From the NCBI GenBank assembly GCA_030530315.1, contig JAUMVG010000004.1:21730-85729 (forward strand): a stretch of 64,000 bases of DNA. The letters are read 5' to 3'. The translations under genes were made by a program, and so were the position numbers. Positions 34,162-43,016 of the stretch are shown in pieces (the stretch's first letter is position 1; every line of letters starts with the position of its first letter). The notes beneath the pieces are model-generated. The model was not told where the DNA came from. It worked only from the letters and a program-made list of their open reading frames with translations, and did no database searches. This DNA comes from Clostridia bacterium. Its GTDB lineage: Bacteria; Bacillota; Clostridia; Christensenellales; Aristaeellaceae.

Positions 34162-35508
34162 TCACAGGCCGTTGTCCCGTCGGTCGAGCAGCCGTCCCCA
34201 GCTGTCGTAGAGGGAGAACACGTCGGTCTTCTTCTTGTTGACGACCTTCTTGTCGTCCCACAGCAGATCGAAGTCCCCGTCGGTGGAGTTGGTGCCCACG
34301 GCCAGATAGGCGCCCGGTTCGAGGACCGCGCCCTGGGACGGGAAGGCGTACAGCTCGTTCCCCCGGTCGGAGCAGAGATAGCAGCCGGCCAGGTCGACGG
34401 CCTCGGCGGCGCTGCTGCCCAGCACGATCCGGTCGTCGGAGGCGTCCACCTCCGCGATGTACACGCCGGAGACCGCCGGCGCGCCGAAGGGCACGTCCTG
34501 GACCGAGGCGACGCCGCCGGACAGCGTGACCAGCAGCCCCAGGCTGCTGTCCTGGGTCACGACGACCCGGCTGCCCGCCGCCTCCAGGCGGCTGACCACG
34601 CCGGGATCCGGCGTCCCGGGCTTCTCCTGGCTGTCGGTGGAGATCAGCGCCAGCTGCGCGCCCGCCGCCCGGGCAAGGGCCTCGCTGGTGGTATCGTCGT
34701 CGCCGTGGTTCGGCACCTTCAGTACCGCGCAGGACAGGTCGTCGCCATAGCCCAGCAGCTCCGCCTCCTCCGGCAGCTCCATGTCCCCGGTGAACAGCAT
34801 CCGGCCCTCGGCGCTCTCCAGCAGCATCACCAGGGAATTGTTGTCGTCCTTGTCCTTGTACAGCGACGCCGGGGCCAGCACCTTCAGCACCGCGCCGGTG
34901 TCCCCCAGGGGGATCTCGTCGCCCCGCCGGAGCCACCGCACCTCCGCGCCCACGGCCGCCGCGGCCTTCGCCACGGGGTGCTTTTCCGCCTTGACGCCGG
35001 TGTACATGGCGGAGGCGCACCAGTTCTCCACGCCGATCTGCGGCATCTCGCCGCCACCCCCGGCCAGCCAGGTGAGGCCGCCGGTGTGGTCGTCGTCGGT
35101 GTGGGTGATGAACACCGCGTCCAGCCGCGGCTCGCCGCCCGCCGACATCAGCTCCAGCGCCTGGCTGACCCGGCCCAGGGCCCAGGGCTTGCCGGTGTCG
35201 ATGAGACACAGGTATTCCCCCACCCGCAGGACCAGCGCGTCGCCCTTGCCCACGTTCACCGCCAGGAGCTGCACCGCCGCGTCGCCTGTCAAGGCGTCCA
35301 CCCCCTCCGCATCGCTGGCTGGGACCTCCCCGGCCGGCTGGTCGGTCTCAACGGCCTGGGCCGCCCCCGCTTCTTCCGGCACGGCGGTCACGGCCGCCTC
35401 CGGCACAGCCGTCGGAACGGCCTCGTCCGCCGCCCGCCGTCCGCCCCCGCAGCCGGCCAGGGCCAGCGCCAGCAGGGCGAGCAGCGCGATCATCACTGCG
35501 CGCTTCAT
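34162..35508 (-). CDS. Lipoprotein with ComEC-like MBL domain and C-terminal lamin-tail domain
   Basis: The 448-residue protein has a clear lipoprotein signal (LALAGC, Cys20), a Pro/Ala/Glu linker, a metallo-beta-lactamase domain (about 78-335) and a C-terminal beta-sandwich of about 100 residues. The MBL core shows LAVNVGKGDALVLRVG, HTDDDH (136-141), FTGDMELPEE and VPNHGDDD, the layout of the ComEC extracellular domain and related secreted nucleases. The C-terminal part (YIAEVDASDDRIVLGSS to FSLYDSWGRLLDRRDN) fits the lamin-tail domain often fused to secreted nucleases. It is probably membrane-anchored outside the cell and may degrade nucleic acid or another phosphoester; the substrate is inferred. 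Confidence 0.85.
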   Translation of the reverse strand: MKRAVMIALLALLALALAGCGGGRRAADEAVPTAVPEAAVTAVPEEAGAAQAVETDQPAGEVPASDAEGVDALTGDAAVQLLAVNVGKGDALVLRVGEYLCLIDTGKPWALGRVSQALELMSAGGEPRLDAVFITHTDDDHTGGLTWLAGGGGEMPQIGVENWCASAMYTGVKAEKHPVAKAAAAVGAEVRWLRRGDEIPLGDTGAVLKVLAPASLYKDKDDNNSLVMLLESAEGRMLFTGDMELPEEAELLGYGDDLSCAVLKVPNHGDDDTTSEALARAAGAQLALISTDSQEKPGTPDPGVVSRLEAAGSRVVVTQDSSLGLLVTLSGGVASVQDVPFGAPAVSGVYIAEVDASDDRIVLGSSAAEAVDLAGCYLCSDRGNELYAFPSQGAVLEPGAYLAVGTNSTDGDFDLLWDDKKVVNKKKTDVFSLYDSWGRLLDRRDNGL

Positions 35509-35554
35509 GGAATCACCTCCGGGTCAGGACAGGTCGAAAACACTTCTCGTTCAC

Positions 35555-36145
35555 TCACGCCCGCCGCGCCCGGATGACGTGGAAACCGGAGCCCCGATCG
35601 ATCACCTCGGCGTCGCCGTAGAACTCCTTCAGGTACTTCAGCGCCGAAGGCGCGCCCTGCTGCTTGCGAATGACGATGTACAGCGCCCCGCCGGGCTTCA
35701 GGAAGTCCCGGGCCAGGGCGAACAGCCCGTAGATCACGGCCTTGCCCGCCCGGATGGGCGGATTGGTGACGATGGCGTCAAACGCCCCCTCCACCGCCGC
35801 GAAGCCGTCCCCCTGGACCACCTCGGCCCGTACGCCGTTGGCAGCCAGGTTGCGCCGGGCCAGGTCCACCGCCCGCTGGTTGATGTCCGTCATGACGATC
35901 TCCAGCGCCGGATACCTGGCCCCCAGGGCCACGCCCACCGCGCCCCAGCCGCAGCCCAGGTCCAGCACCCGGCCCGACAGCTCCGGCAGCGCGTCCAGCA
36001 GCACCTCCGTGCCGCGGTCCAGCCCGTCCCGGGAGAACACCCCGGCATCGGTGGTAAAGGTCAGCTCCTGCCCCAGCGCCCGCAGCGCGACCTGGCGCTC
36101 GTCGTGGCCGGAGGTGGGGTTTTCGGTGTAGTAATGCTCAGACAT
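35555..36145 (-). CDS. Class I SAM methyltransferase, RsmC-like
   Basis: The 196-residue methyltransferase has the Rossmann motif LDLGCGWGAVGVAL near 63-76 and the catalytic NPPI near 128, which in RsmC and related enzymes marks methylation of an exocyclic amino group of guanine in 16S rRNA. YTENPTSGHDERQV and FTTDAGVFSRDGLDRG at the N-terminus are typical of the short clostridial RsmC-like proteins. The ATG at 36145 is 8 bases inside the end of the pseudouridine synthase gene, with AGGAGA upstream. A role in rRNA modification fits its neighbour. Confidence 0.88.
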   Translation of the reverse strand: MSEHYYTENPTSGHDERQVALRALGQELTFTTDAGVFSRDGLDRGTEVLLDALPELSGRVLDLGCGWGAVGVALGARYPALEIVMTDINQRAVDLARRNLAANGVRAEVVQGDGFAAVEGAFDAIVTNPPIRAGKAVIYGLFALARDFLKPGGALYIVIRKQQGAPSALKYLKEFYGDAEVIDRGSGFHVIRARRA

Positions 36146-36887
36146 GTCCATTCTCCTGTTGTTGTAAGCTCGGTTCGTCCATGCCGCACAGCGCCAGCAG
36201 GCCCCGGGCCTCTTCCCCGGTCAATTCGCGCCACTCCCCCGGTCCCAGCGCCGGATCGAGGGTCACGCAGCCGATGCGCAGCCGCTCCAGGGCGATCAGC
36301 GGATGGCCGACGGCGGCAAACATGCGCTTGACCTGGTGAAACTTGCCCTCCGTCAGCATAACGTCCGCCGTGGAGGTCTCCTCCGACGCCTCCAGGATCT
36401 CCAGCCGGGCGGGCTTCGCCGTGAAGTCCGACAGCTCGATTCCCCCGGCGAAGGCCTCGGCCTCCGCCACCGTCAGCCGCCCCTCGCACCGGGCGCGGTA
36501 CAGCTTTTCCGCCTTCCAGCGGGGGGAGATCAGCCGGTGGGCCAGCTGGCCGTCGGTGGTCAGCAGCACCAGGCCCGTCACATCCCGGTCGAGCCGACCC
36601 ACAGGGCCCAGTCCACGGCGGCGCAGCGCCTCCGGCAGCAGGTCCAGCACGGTGGGCAGCCGCCGGTCCTCGGTGGCCGTGATGACGCCCGCGGGCTTGT
36701 TCAGCATGATGTGCAGCGGCCCGACCGGTACCGGCCCGCCGCCGTCCACCTGCACCAGCTCTGGCGCCACCTGGGCCCCGGGGTCCCGCGCCGTCCGGCC
36801 GTCCACCCTGACGCGCCCGGCCGCGATGGCCTTTCTCGCCTCGCTGCGGGTCATCCCCGTCAGCGACACCGCCTTGTCCAGTCGCAT
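36138..36887 (-). CDS. RsuA/RluB-type pseudouridine synthase
   Basis: The 249-residue protein has an N-terminal S4 RNA-binding domain (about 1-50; LDKAVSLTGMTRSEARKAI) and the catalytic domain with GRLDRDVTGLVLLT, where Asp100 is the nucleophile. KPAGVITATED and TEGKFHQVKRM are also conserved. It converts uridine to pseudouridine in rRNA (16S for RsuA or 23S for RluB; not decided). The start at 36887 has GAGGAG upstream; the longer frame to 36989 is not conserved. It overlaps the RsmC-like gene, so both are made from one transcript. Confidence 0.93.
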   Translation of the reverse strand: MRLDKAVSLTGMTRSEARKAIAAGRVRVDGRTARDPGAQVAPELVQVDGGGPVPVGPLHIMLNKPAGVITATEDRRLPTVLDLLPEALRRRGLGPVGRLDRDVTGLVLLTTDGQLAHRLISPRWKAEKLYRARCEGRLTVAEAEAFAGGIELSDFTAKPARLEILEASEETSTADVMLTEGKFHQVKRMFAAVGHPLIALERLRIGCVTLDPALGPGEWRELTGEEARGLLALCGMDEPSLQQQENGHV

Positions 36888-37020
36888 TTTTCGCTCCTCA
36901 AATTTCCAGATTTTTCCAGTTTGACATCCGCCGCCCGCGTCCTGTGACAAACATTTCCGGCGGCGTGTGGCGCAACCTGTGGTCGTCACTGCGCGTCTTA
37001 TTCCCGCAAACGCGCTGAAC

Positions 37021-37316
37021 CGCCGGCGAATGCCGGCTGGTATAAGAGTGGGTTTCTAAAATGAGACATGTGCAGTTTCGAGTGGATTGGGCTGCATTTC
37101 AGGACGATTTCCCGGTGCCGCGTCCCAATCCATAGGATTGTGACGTCGGCAGTCGGCCAAAAGCCGACCGACAAACCTGAAGGTTTGTCGCCTTGCAGGC
37201 TTAGTGGCGCTATAGCAGTCGCGCCACTGCCGAAGGCAGGCGCGACCAGCCCGCGCTGGAATCCAAAGGATTCGCGCGGCGCTGCCGCCGCTTCCGCGTC
37301 GCGGAGTAGCGGCGGT
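37021..37316. repeat. array of back-to-back palindromes
   Basis: The 36888-37444 gap has no gene. It holds at least six hairpins in a row: 37021-37034, 37155-37170, 37171-37192 (perfect 10-bp stem), about 37202-37229, 37253-37279 and about 37285-37316. The regular head-to-tail arrangement is not that of a single terminator. Confidence 0.8.
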
Positions 37317-37444
37317 GCGTAAAAGTCAAGGGAAATCAACGCAGAAATGCAGTTCAAGACGCCGAAAATGCATCTTGGTGAATATAGAAACACACTCTAG
37401 TATAAAACGAAACCCGTCGGGCGTCAAGACAGGGAGGAATGGTC

Positions 37445-38635
37445 ATGAGGCAGAATCATCACACCGATCGAAAGGGCTTCGCGGCACGGAACAAGCGCAT
37501 TCGCCGCGCCGCTCTGGCCGCGCTGGCGCTGTGCCTGCTCTGCGCCGCGACCGCGGGGCTGATCCACGGAAACATCCCTGCCCGGATCGCGCCGGAGTCC
37601 GCCAACGACACGGCGGCCCGCTCCCCGGAGGCGGCGCAGGCTTCAGACGCCGCCGATGCCGCGCCGACGTCCACCGCCGCGCCTGTGACGACCGCCACCC
37701 CGAAGCCCACCGCGCAGCCCACGCCGGAGCCCGAGTCGGAGGCCGTTCCGGAGCCGGCAAAGCTGCCGGTCTACTATCGGGGCGACGCCGGCGCGAAGCG
37801 CATCGCCATCACCGTGGACGACTGCTACCAGGTCGCCAACCTGCGCAGGATCGTGAGCTACGCCGAAGCCGCCGGCGGCAGACTGACGCTGTTCCCCGTG
37901 GGCGAGAACCTGTCCAAGCCGGGCATGCCCGCGCTGCTGCGGCGCTGCGCCTTCGAGCTGGGCTATGAGATCGAAAACCACACCTACAGCCACGCCCGCA
38001 TCTTCCGGCTGCCGGAGGAGGAGATGGCCGGCGAGATCTGGCGGCAAAGCGCGGCGCTGAACCGGGCGCTGAACGCCGACTACCGGCAGCACTTCCTGCG
38101 CCTGATGGGCGGCGACGGCGAAACCGACCTGCGCATCCACGACTACCTGGACCAGCTGGGCTACCGGGGCATCGCCAAGTGGAGCGTCTCCGGCTCGGAC
38201 TCGGACCTGGCCCAGATCAAGCGGAAGCTGGCCCCGGGGCAGATCTACCTGTTCCACACCACCGACGGCGACACCGCCAAGCTGCGCGCCTTCATCCCCT
38301 GGGCCGTGGCCCAGGGCTACGAGCTGGTGACGATGAACGCGCTGCTGGGCCTGCCGGAGAACGAGGTCTCCCCGCTGAGCGAGCGGACCATGCCCGCGCC
38401 CCGGACCTGCGCCGGCGACGACCACACCCTCAAGGTGGGCGAATACACCTGGACTGCCCTGCGGCTCCAGGACAGGCTGCGCAAGCTGGGCTACCTGACC
38501 ATGAGCGGCCCCTCCACCGGCTACTACGGCGCCCGGACCGCCGCCGCCGTCGCCGCCTACCAGCGCAGCCGCGGCCTCAAGGCCACCGGCAGGGCCGACG
38601 CCGCCACCCAGAGGCTGCTGCTGGGCAGGACATGA
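37445..38635 (+). CDS. Polysaccharide deacetylase with C-terminal peptidoglycan-binding domain
   Basis: The 396-residue protein has an N-terminal membrane anchor (about 20-40), an Ala/Thr/Pro linker (about 50-105), a NodB-type deacetylase domain (about 118-310) and a PG_binding_1 domain (about 320-396, ending GRADAATQRLLLG). The metal site is visible: Asp125-Asp126 in TVDDCY and HTYSH at 179-183. Such enzymes remove acetyl groups from peptidoglycan or other wall sugars outside the cell. The ATG at 37445 was chosen over 37439 because GGAGG at 37433-37437 then has normal spacing. A hairpin (38671-38678 with 38697-38704) lies between this gene and the convergent SH3 gene. Confidence 0.92.
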   Translation: MRQNHHTDRKGFAARNKRIRRAALAALALCLLCAATAGLIHGNIPARIAPESANDTAARSPEAAQASDAADAAPTSTAAPVTTATPKPTAQPTPEPESEAVPEPAKLPVYYRGDAGAKRIAITVDDCYQVANLRRIVSYAEAAGGRLTLFPVGENLSKPGMPALLRRCAFELGYEIENHTYSHARIFRLPEEEMAGEIWRQSAALNRALNADYRQHFLRLMGGDGETDLRIHDYLDQLGYRGIAKWSVSGSDSDLAQIKRKLAPGQIYLFHTTDGDTAKLRAFIPWAVAQGYELVTMNALLGLPENEVSPLSERTMPAPRTCAGDDHTLKVGEYTWTALRLQDRLRKLGYLTMSGPSTGYYGARTAAAVAAYQRSRGLKATGRADAATQRLLLGRT

Positions 38636-38670
38636 AGCGTCGGGAGCTGTCATGCCAAACCCATAGACAA

Positions 38671-38704
38671 GCCGCCCCCTTGCGGTCGTCTGCAAAGGGG
38701 CGGC
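38671..38704. terminator. bidirectional hairpin between convergent genes
   Basis: An 8-bp perfect GC stem (38671-38678 with 38697-38704) separates the deacetylase and SH3 genes. The T runs on either side are short. Confidence 0.6.
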
Positions 38705-38725
38705 TTCTCGTTGATTCGCATTTCG

Positions 38726-39532
38726 TCAGCCGGTGTAGGTGGACCAGTCGATCTCGCTCACCGCGCCGTTCTGCAGCCACAGGTTGACGCAGGAATCGTG
38801 GCCGTTCCCGTCCGCGAAGCCGGCGTTTGACTGGGCCCGATGCTCGTAGACGATGCCGTTCATGCCCGACAGGTAATCCAATCCCGCCGCTTCCAGGCAG
38901 GCTTTGGCCTCGGACTCGGACATGCCGATGGTCACGCCAAACACGGCGTAGCCCGCGCCAAAGACCACGATGCTCTCGACGCTCTGGTTTCCGGCGAGGA
39001 TCATGGCGTCGTTGTAATACTGGTTGGGCACCTCGGACACCACCTCTCGATAGGAGGTCAGGCCGATCTCATCGGCGGAGCCCGCCAGGTCCGCCTGGTA
39101 GTACACGGAGAGCTCCAGCGCGCCGGGGGCCTGCGTGGGATCGCCGCCCTGGAGCGTGCCCCCGAAGGAGATCCAGTTGTCCGGGACGGGCGCGGCCGTG
39201 AGCTCGGGCAGCGGCACCGCGGTGGGCTTGGGCGTGGGCGTCACCGCCGGCGCGGCGGTCTCGCCCCGCAGCTCTGAGTAGCGGGAGGACACCCAGCCCA
39301 TGCGCTTGCCGGCGCTCACCTTGTACCAGGCGACGCCGCGGTCGTCCACGCTGGTCTCCCCCAGGTACTGGAAGGAGTAGCCGGTGGGATAGCTGTCGAT
39401 CTTGTCGTAGCTCAGCCCCGGGCCCGTGCGCAGCCAGATGTTGCCCGTGGCGCGCACCTCCGCCTGGGCGGCGGCGCAGATCAGCGTCAGGACCAGCGCC
39501 AAGGCGATCAGCCTGCTCAGAATTTTCTTCAT
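38726..39532 (-). CDS. Exported SH3-domain protein with an unknown C-terminal domain
   Basis: The 268-residue protein has a signal peptide (about 1-24), one SH3 domain (about 25-84; NIWLRTGPGLSYDKI, closing RMGWVSSRY), a TPTPKPT linker and a C-terminal domain of about 150 residues that I do not recognise. That domain contains FGVTIGMSESEAKACLEAAGL, a pattern seen in small exported proteins that bind wall or protein partners. The single SH3 domain is related to those of the protein at 5187-5690. The start at 39532 has GAGGAGG upstream. It is monocistronic. Confidence 0.82.
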   Translation of the reverse strand: MKKILSRLIALALVLTLICAAAQAEVRATGNIWLRTGPGLSYDKIDSYPTGYSFQYLGETSVDDRGVAWYKVSAGKRMGWVSSRYSELRGETAAPAVTPTPKPTAVPLPELTAAPVPDNWISFGGTLQGGDPTQAPGALELSVYYQADLAGSADEIGLTSYREVVSEVPNQYYNDAMILAGNQSVESIVVFGAGYAVFGVTIGMSESEAKACLEAAGLDYLSGMNGIVYEHRAQSNAGFADGNGHDSCVNLWLQNGAVSEIDWSTYTG

Positions 39533-39661
39533 CGGTATGCCTCCTCTGCTTCGGTAGGTCGTCAATTTCAAAAATCTTCCGCCAGCGGTATAATTTGCGC
39601 GAAATGGCCCATGATAATAGCATCACGCCGGAACACCGGCTGGAAAAGGAGATGGATAACC

Positions 39662-39874
39662 TTGCTGGATCGCACTTCTCTGGTGCTGAACATCATCGGC
39701 GGCATCAACTGGCTGCTCGTGGGCCTGTTCCGCTTCGACCTGGTGGCCTATCTGTTCGGCGGGCAGGCGGCGACGGTCAGCCGCGTCATCTACACCATCG
39801 TGGGCGTGGCCGCGCTGTGGTGCATATCGCTGCTGTTCCGCGAGCGCGCCGGCGCGGCGGACGAGATCCGCTGA
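39662..39874 (+). CDS. DUF378 family small membrane protein
   Basis: This 70-residue protein has two transmembrane segments. LDRTSLVLNIIGGINWLLVGLF is the hallmark of DUF378. Function is unknown. The likely start is TTG at 39662, about 10 bases after AAGGAG, which gives the usual family length. An ATG at 39652 is out of frame, and an upstream in-frame ATG at 39611 adds a non-conserved Arg-rich extension and has no site. Confidence 0.85.
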   Translation: MLDRTSLVLNIIGGINWLLVGLFRFDLVAYLFGGQAATVSRVIYTIVGVAALWCISLLFRERAGAADEIR

Positions 39875-39892
39875 GCCGCCCCTGTCGAGCGT

Positions 39893-39924
39893 GCCGGAGC
39901 CGTCATCGCGGCTCCGGCCTTTCA
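39893..39924. terminator. terminator between DUF378 and mntP
   Basis: A perfect 9-bp stem (39893-39901 with 39910-39918) followed by CTTTCAT; it sits between two convergent genes. Confidence 0.75.
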
Positions 39925-40515
39925 TATTCCCCACAGGCTCCGGACGAAGATCTCGAGCCCGATGAAGATCAGTATCGCGCCGCCCAGCACGGAGGCCTTT
40001 CCGGCCAGTCGTGTGCCGAAGCGCCGACCGATCCTCAGCCCGCCGATGCATATCGCGAACGTCACCGCCGCGATGATCGCCGCGGCCCCAAGCGCCTGGG
40101 CCGCGCCGTAATCCGAGATGGTGAAGCCCACGGACAGGGCGTCGATGGAGGTGGCCACCCCTTGGGCCAGCAGCGTGCCGCCGCCCAGTCGGGCGCCCTC
40201 GCCGCCGTCTTCCTCGCGCCGGGAGAGACCCTCGGCCAGCATCTTGCCGCCGATCCAGCCCAGCAGCGCCAGGGCGATCCATGGGATCACCCGCTGGAAG
40301 GCCTCGAAGGCCTCGGCAATGGTGCGCACGCAGGCCCAGCCCACCACCGGCATCAAAAACTGAAATCCGGCGAAGGTTCCGGCGATGCCCGCCATGCGGC
40401 CGCGTCCCATGCCGGGGTCGTTCAAACCGTTGGCCGTGGACACCGAAAAGGCGTCCATCGCCAGGCCCACGCCCAGCAGCGCGCTGTTGGCGACAAAGAC
40501 AAGGCCTTCGTTCAT
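39922..40515 (-). CDS. mntP: Manganese efflux pump MntP family protein
   Basis: The 197-residue membrane protein has six hydrophobic segments. AMDAFSVSTANGL near 20 and SIDALSVGFTISD near 128 are the twin metal-binding motifs of the MntP (DUF204) family, which exports Mn(II). The ATG at 40515 was taken over an in-frame GTG at 40527 because the GGAGA site is too close to the GTG. I looked for the yybP-ykoY Mn riboswitch in the 40516-40763 gap and did not find its consensus. Confidence 0.9.
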   Translation of the reverse strand: MNEGLVFVANSALLGVGLAMDAFSVSTANGLNDPGMGRGRMAGIAGTFAGFQFLMPVVGWACVRTIAEAFEAFQRVIPWIALALLGWIGGKMLAEGLSRREEDGGEGARLGGGTLLAQGVATSIDALSVGFTISDYGAAQALGAAAIIAAVTFAICIGGLRIGRRFGTRLAGKASVLGGAILIFIGLEIFVRSLWGI

Positions 40516-40763
40516 GCTGCAATCCACTCTCCAAGCCGCGCCGCCGCGGGTGATTCACGGCGCGCCGCCGCGCTGCCTGCACGACCAGTCTATGCCGCGC
40601 GCGGGCGCGTTATCGCTCCGAAGCGGCCCTTGGTCGGTCCGCCATCACCATTATTCTACAATAGAAAGCCGGTCGGGTCAACCTCGTCCGGGATGCCCGC
40701 CCCAAAATACGGCCTCGGCCGTCCCGGCACCGCTCCGCCCGCGACGGCGAGGGCCAGAAGAGT

Positions 40764-41930
40764 TCAACCTTCGGCAGGACAGCGGCCCCTCAGAAACGCC
40801 TCGATCACCGCGGCATGCACCGCCGCCGCGGTCACCACGGCGCCGTCGCTCGGGAGGAACGCCGTGCTGTGCAGCGGCAGGGCGCAGCCCGCGCCGACGT
40901 GGTAGAAGCTGCCCGGCTTTTCCAGCAGCAGCTCGCCAAAGTCCTCCGTGGTCATGGTGGGCGCGTCGATCACCTTCACGGCCCCTTCGCCCAGCGCCGC
41001 GCGGGCGGCGCGCTCCACGAGTCGGGTCATGGCGTCGTCGTTCACCACGCCGGGGTAGCTCTCCCGCAGCGCCACCTCCGCCGTCGCGCCCCAGGCCGCC
41101 GTCACCGCGTCCACGGTCTCCCGGAACAGCGCCTTCACGGCCCGCCGCGCGTCCGGCCCCAGGGTGCGGATGATCCCCGCCAGCTCCGCCCGGTCGGCGA
41201 TGGCGTTCTCCGCCGTACCGGCGTGGAGGGTGCCCACGGACACCACGCAGCGCTCGCCGGGCAGCCGCTCGGGCAAGCGGATCAGCGCCGCCGCCAACTC
41301 CGCCGCCGCGCCCAGGGCGTCGATGCCCTGCTCCCGCACCGCGCCGTGGCTGCTCATGCCGCGCACGATCACGCGGAAGGTGTCCGACGCCGCGTAGAAC
41401 TTGCCGTAGCGCACGCCGACGCAGCCCTCGGGCAAATCGGGCGCCACATGAGCCCCGAACACCGCGTCCACGCCCTCCAGCGCGCCGGCCTCGATCAGCC
41501 GCCGCGCGCCGCCCCGGCCCTCCTCGTCCGGCTGGAAGAGGAACACCACCGCGCCGGGAAGGTCCTCCCGCCGCTCCGACAACAGCTTTGCCGCGCCCAG
41601 GGCGGCGGCCATGTGCACGTCGTGGCCGCAGGCGTGCATGACCCCCGGCGTTTCGGAGGCGAAGTCCGCGCCGGTGGCCTCCGTCAGCGGCAGGGCGTCC
41701 ATGTCCGCCCGCAGCGCCGCCGTCGGCCCGGGCCGCCCGCCCTCCAGGCGGGCGATCACCGCCGTGTCCAGCAGCCGCCGGTGGGGCAGGCCGAGCCCGT
41801 CCAGGACCGCCTCGATCCGTGCCGCCGTGGTGAATTCCCGGTTTCCCAGCTCCGGCTGCCGGTGAAATTCCCGGCGCAGCGCCGCCAGCTCTTCGCCGAG
41901 CGCCCGGGCTCTATTGAGGATGCCTTCCAT
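40764..41930 (-). CDS. M20 amidohydrolase, probable N-acetyl-diaminopimelate deacetylase
   Basis: The 388-residue zinc peptidase-like enzyme has HACGHDVHMAAAL (99-111) and PDEEGRGGA near 137, supplying metal ligands and the catalytic Glu. In this position, as the last gene of dapA-dapB-dapH, it most likely removes the acetyl group from N-acetyl-LL-diaminopimelate, the job of YkuR (DapL) in Bacillus. By sequence alone it could also act on hippurate or IAA conjugates. GGAGGCAGGAC precedes the ATG. It begins 81 bases after dapH. Confidence 0.88.
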   Translation of the reverse strand: MEGILNRARALGEELAALRREFHRQPELGNREFTTAARIEAVLDGLGLPHRRLLDTAVIARLEGGRPGPTAALRADMDALPLTEATGADFASETPGVMHACGHDVHMAAALGAAKLLSERREDLPGAVVFLFQPDEEGRGGARRLIEAGALEGVDAVFGAHVAPDLPEGCVGVRYGKFYAASDTFRVIVRGMSSHGAVREQGIDALGAAAELAAALIRLPERLPGERCVVSVGTLHAGTAENAIADRAELAGIIRTLGPDARRAVKALFRETVDAVTAAWGATAEVALRESYPGVVNDDAMTRLVERAARAALGEGAVKVIDAPTMTTEDFGELLLEKPGSFYHVGAGCALPLHSTAFLPSDGAVVTAAAVHAAVIEAFLRGRCPAEG

Positions 41931-42011
41931 GTCCTGCCTCCAATGTTCAAAGGACCGATCTGCCGCAATGCGGCAAACCGGTCCGAATCGATTGCGAACC
42001 TCCCGACGCGC

Positions 42012-42704
42012 TCACAGGTTCCTCAGCGCCGCCTCCAGGGCGGTCTTCTGGGTGGTGCCCGCGTCCTTTTCCTTGATGACCCGGGCAGGGCAGCCGGCGA
42101 CGACCATGTTGGCCGGCACGTCCTCCACCACCACGGCGCCCGCGGCGACCACCGCGCCCGCGCCCACGCGCACGCCCTCGATCACCACGGCATTCGCGCC
42201 GATCAGCACGCCGTCCTCCACCACCACTGGCTTCGCGGAGGCGGGCTCGATCACGCCGGCCAGCACCGCGCCGGCGCCCACGTGGCAGTTCTTGCCCACG
42301 GTGGCCCGACCGCCCAGCACCGCGCCCATGTCGATCATGGTGCCCTCGCCGATGATCGCGCCGATGTTGATCACTGCGCCCATCATGATCACGGCGTTCG
42401 CGCCGATGGTCACGTTCTCGCGGATCAGCGCGCCGGGCTCGATGCGGGCGGGAATGCCCTTCATGTCCAGCAGCGGCACGGCGCTGTTGCGCCGGTCGTT
42501 CTCGATCACGATGTCTTCGATGCTGTCCCGGTTCGCCTCCAGGATCGGCGCGAGCTCGGCCCAGTCGCCGAACACGATCTTGTCCCCCGCGCCGAACACC
42601 TTCGCGGCGCCGTAGTCGACGGGGCTCTTTTCCTTGACATACAGCTTCACCGGCGTCTTCTTCGGGGCGGTGGCGATGTAGTTGATCAGCTCCTGCGCAT
42701 TCAT
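42012..42704 (-). CDS. dapH: Tetrahydrodipicolinate N-acetyltransferase
   Basis: The 230-residue left-handed beta-helix acyltransferase has many hexapeptide repeats ([50 protein letters not shown]). The N-terminal domain [20 protein letters not shown] is specific to the acetylase branch (DapH/YkuQ). It transfers acetyl from acetyl-CoA to tetrahydrodipicolinate. ATG 42704 was preferred to a GTG at 42713 because of the GGAG spacing. It is separated from dapB by 312 bases of palindromes. Confidence 0.95.
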   Translation of the reverse strand: MNAQELINYIATAPKKTPVKLYVKEKSPVDYGAAKVFGAGDKIVFGDWAELAPILEANRDSIEDIVIENDRRNSAVPLLDMKGIPARIEPGALIRENVTIGANAVIMMGAVINIGAIIGEGTMIDMGAVLGGRATVGKNCHVGAGAVLAGVIEPASAKPVVVEDGVLIGANAVVIEGVRVGAGAVVAAGAVVVEDVPANMVVAGCPARVIKEKDAGTTQKTALEAALRNL

Positions 42705-42730
42705 GGTTTCCACTCCTTATACTTTACATA

Positions 42731-42890
42731 GCAACTATTCAGTCAAAGACTGAATAGTTGCCTTCGGACGGGGGAGCAAGCTCCCCCGCCGAGACCACCC
42801 CCTCCAGGTTTTCCTGAAATCCCGAGGGATTTCCGGGCGGAAAACCTGCAAAGGTTGGCATTTTCGCTCTGATCGTCAGGCTTCTCGGCG
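42731..42890. repeat. palindrome cluster between dapB and dapH
   Basis: The 42705-43016 gap contains a perfect 14-bp stem (42731-42744 with 42748-42761), a 7-bp stem (42770-42787) and a nested hairpin spanning about 42815-42850. No gene is visible here. Confidence 0.75.
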
Positions 42891-43016
42891 CAAAAATGCC
42901 CTCGTTCCCGCCGTACACGCCACCGGGAACGATTGTACATCAGAGGGGCTCTGCCCCTCCGATACCTCCCTGCATGTTTGTTGAGGGAGATTGAGTTGCT
43001 TTGTTCTGTGAACAGT

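Noticed and set aside
37021-37316. CRISPR array in the palindrome-rich gap
   Set aside because: The units are different palindromes, not identical direct repeats with unique spacers, and there are no cas genes in the window.
40516-40763. Possible yybP-ykoY manganese riboswitch upstream of mntP
   Set aside because: The conserved core sequence of that riboswitch class was not found on the relevant strand.
42731-42787. Insertion sequence ends in the dap operon spacer
   Set aside because: The palindromes are closely spaced hairpins, with no transposase ORF between or next to them.
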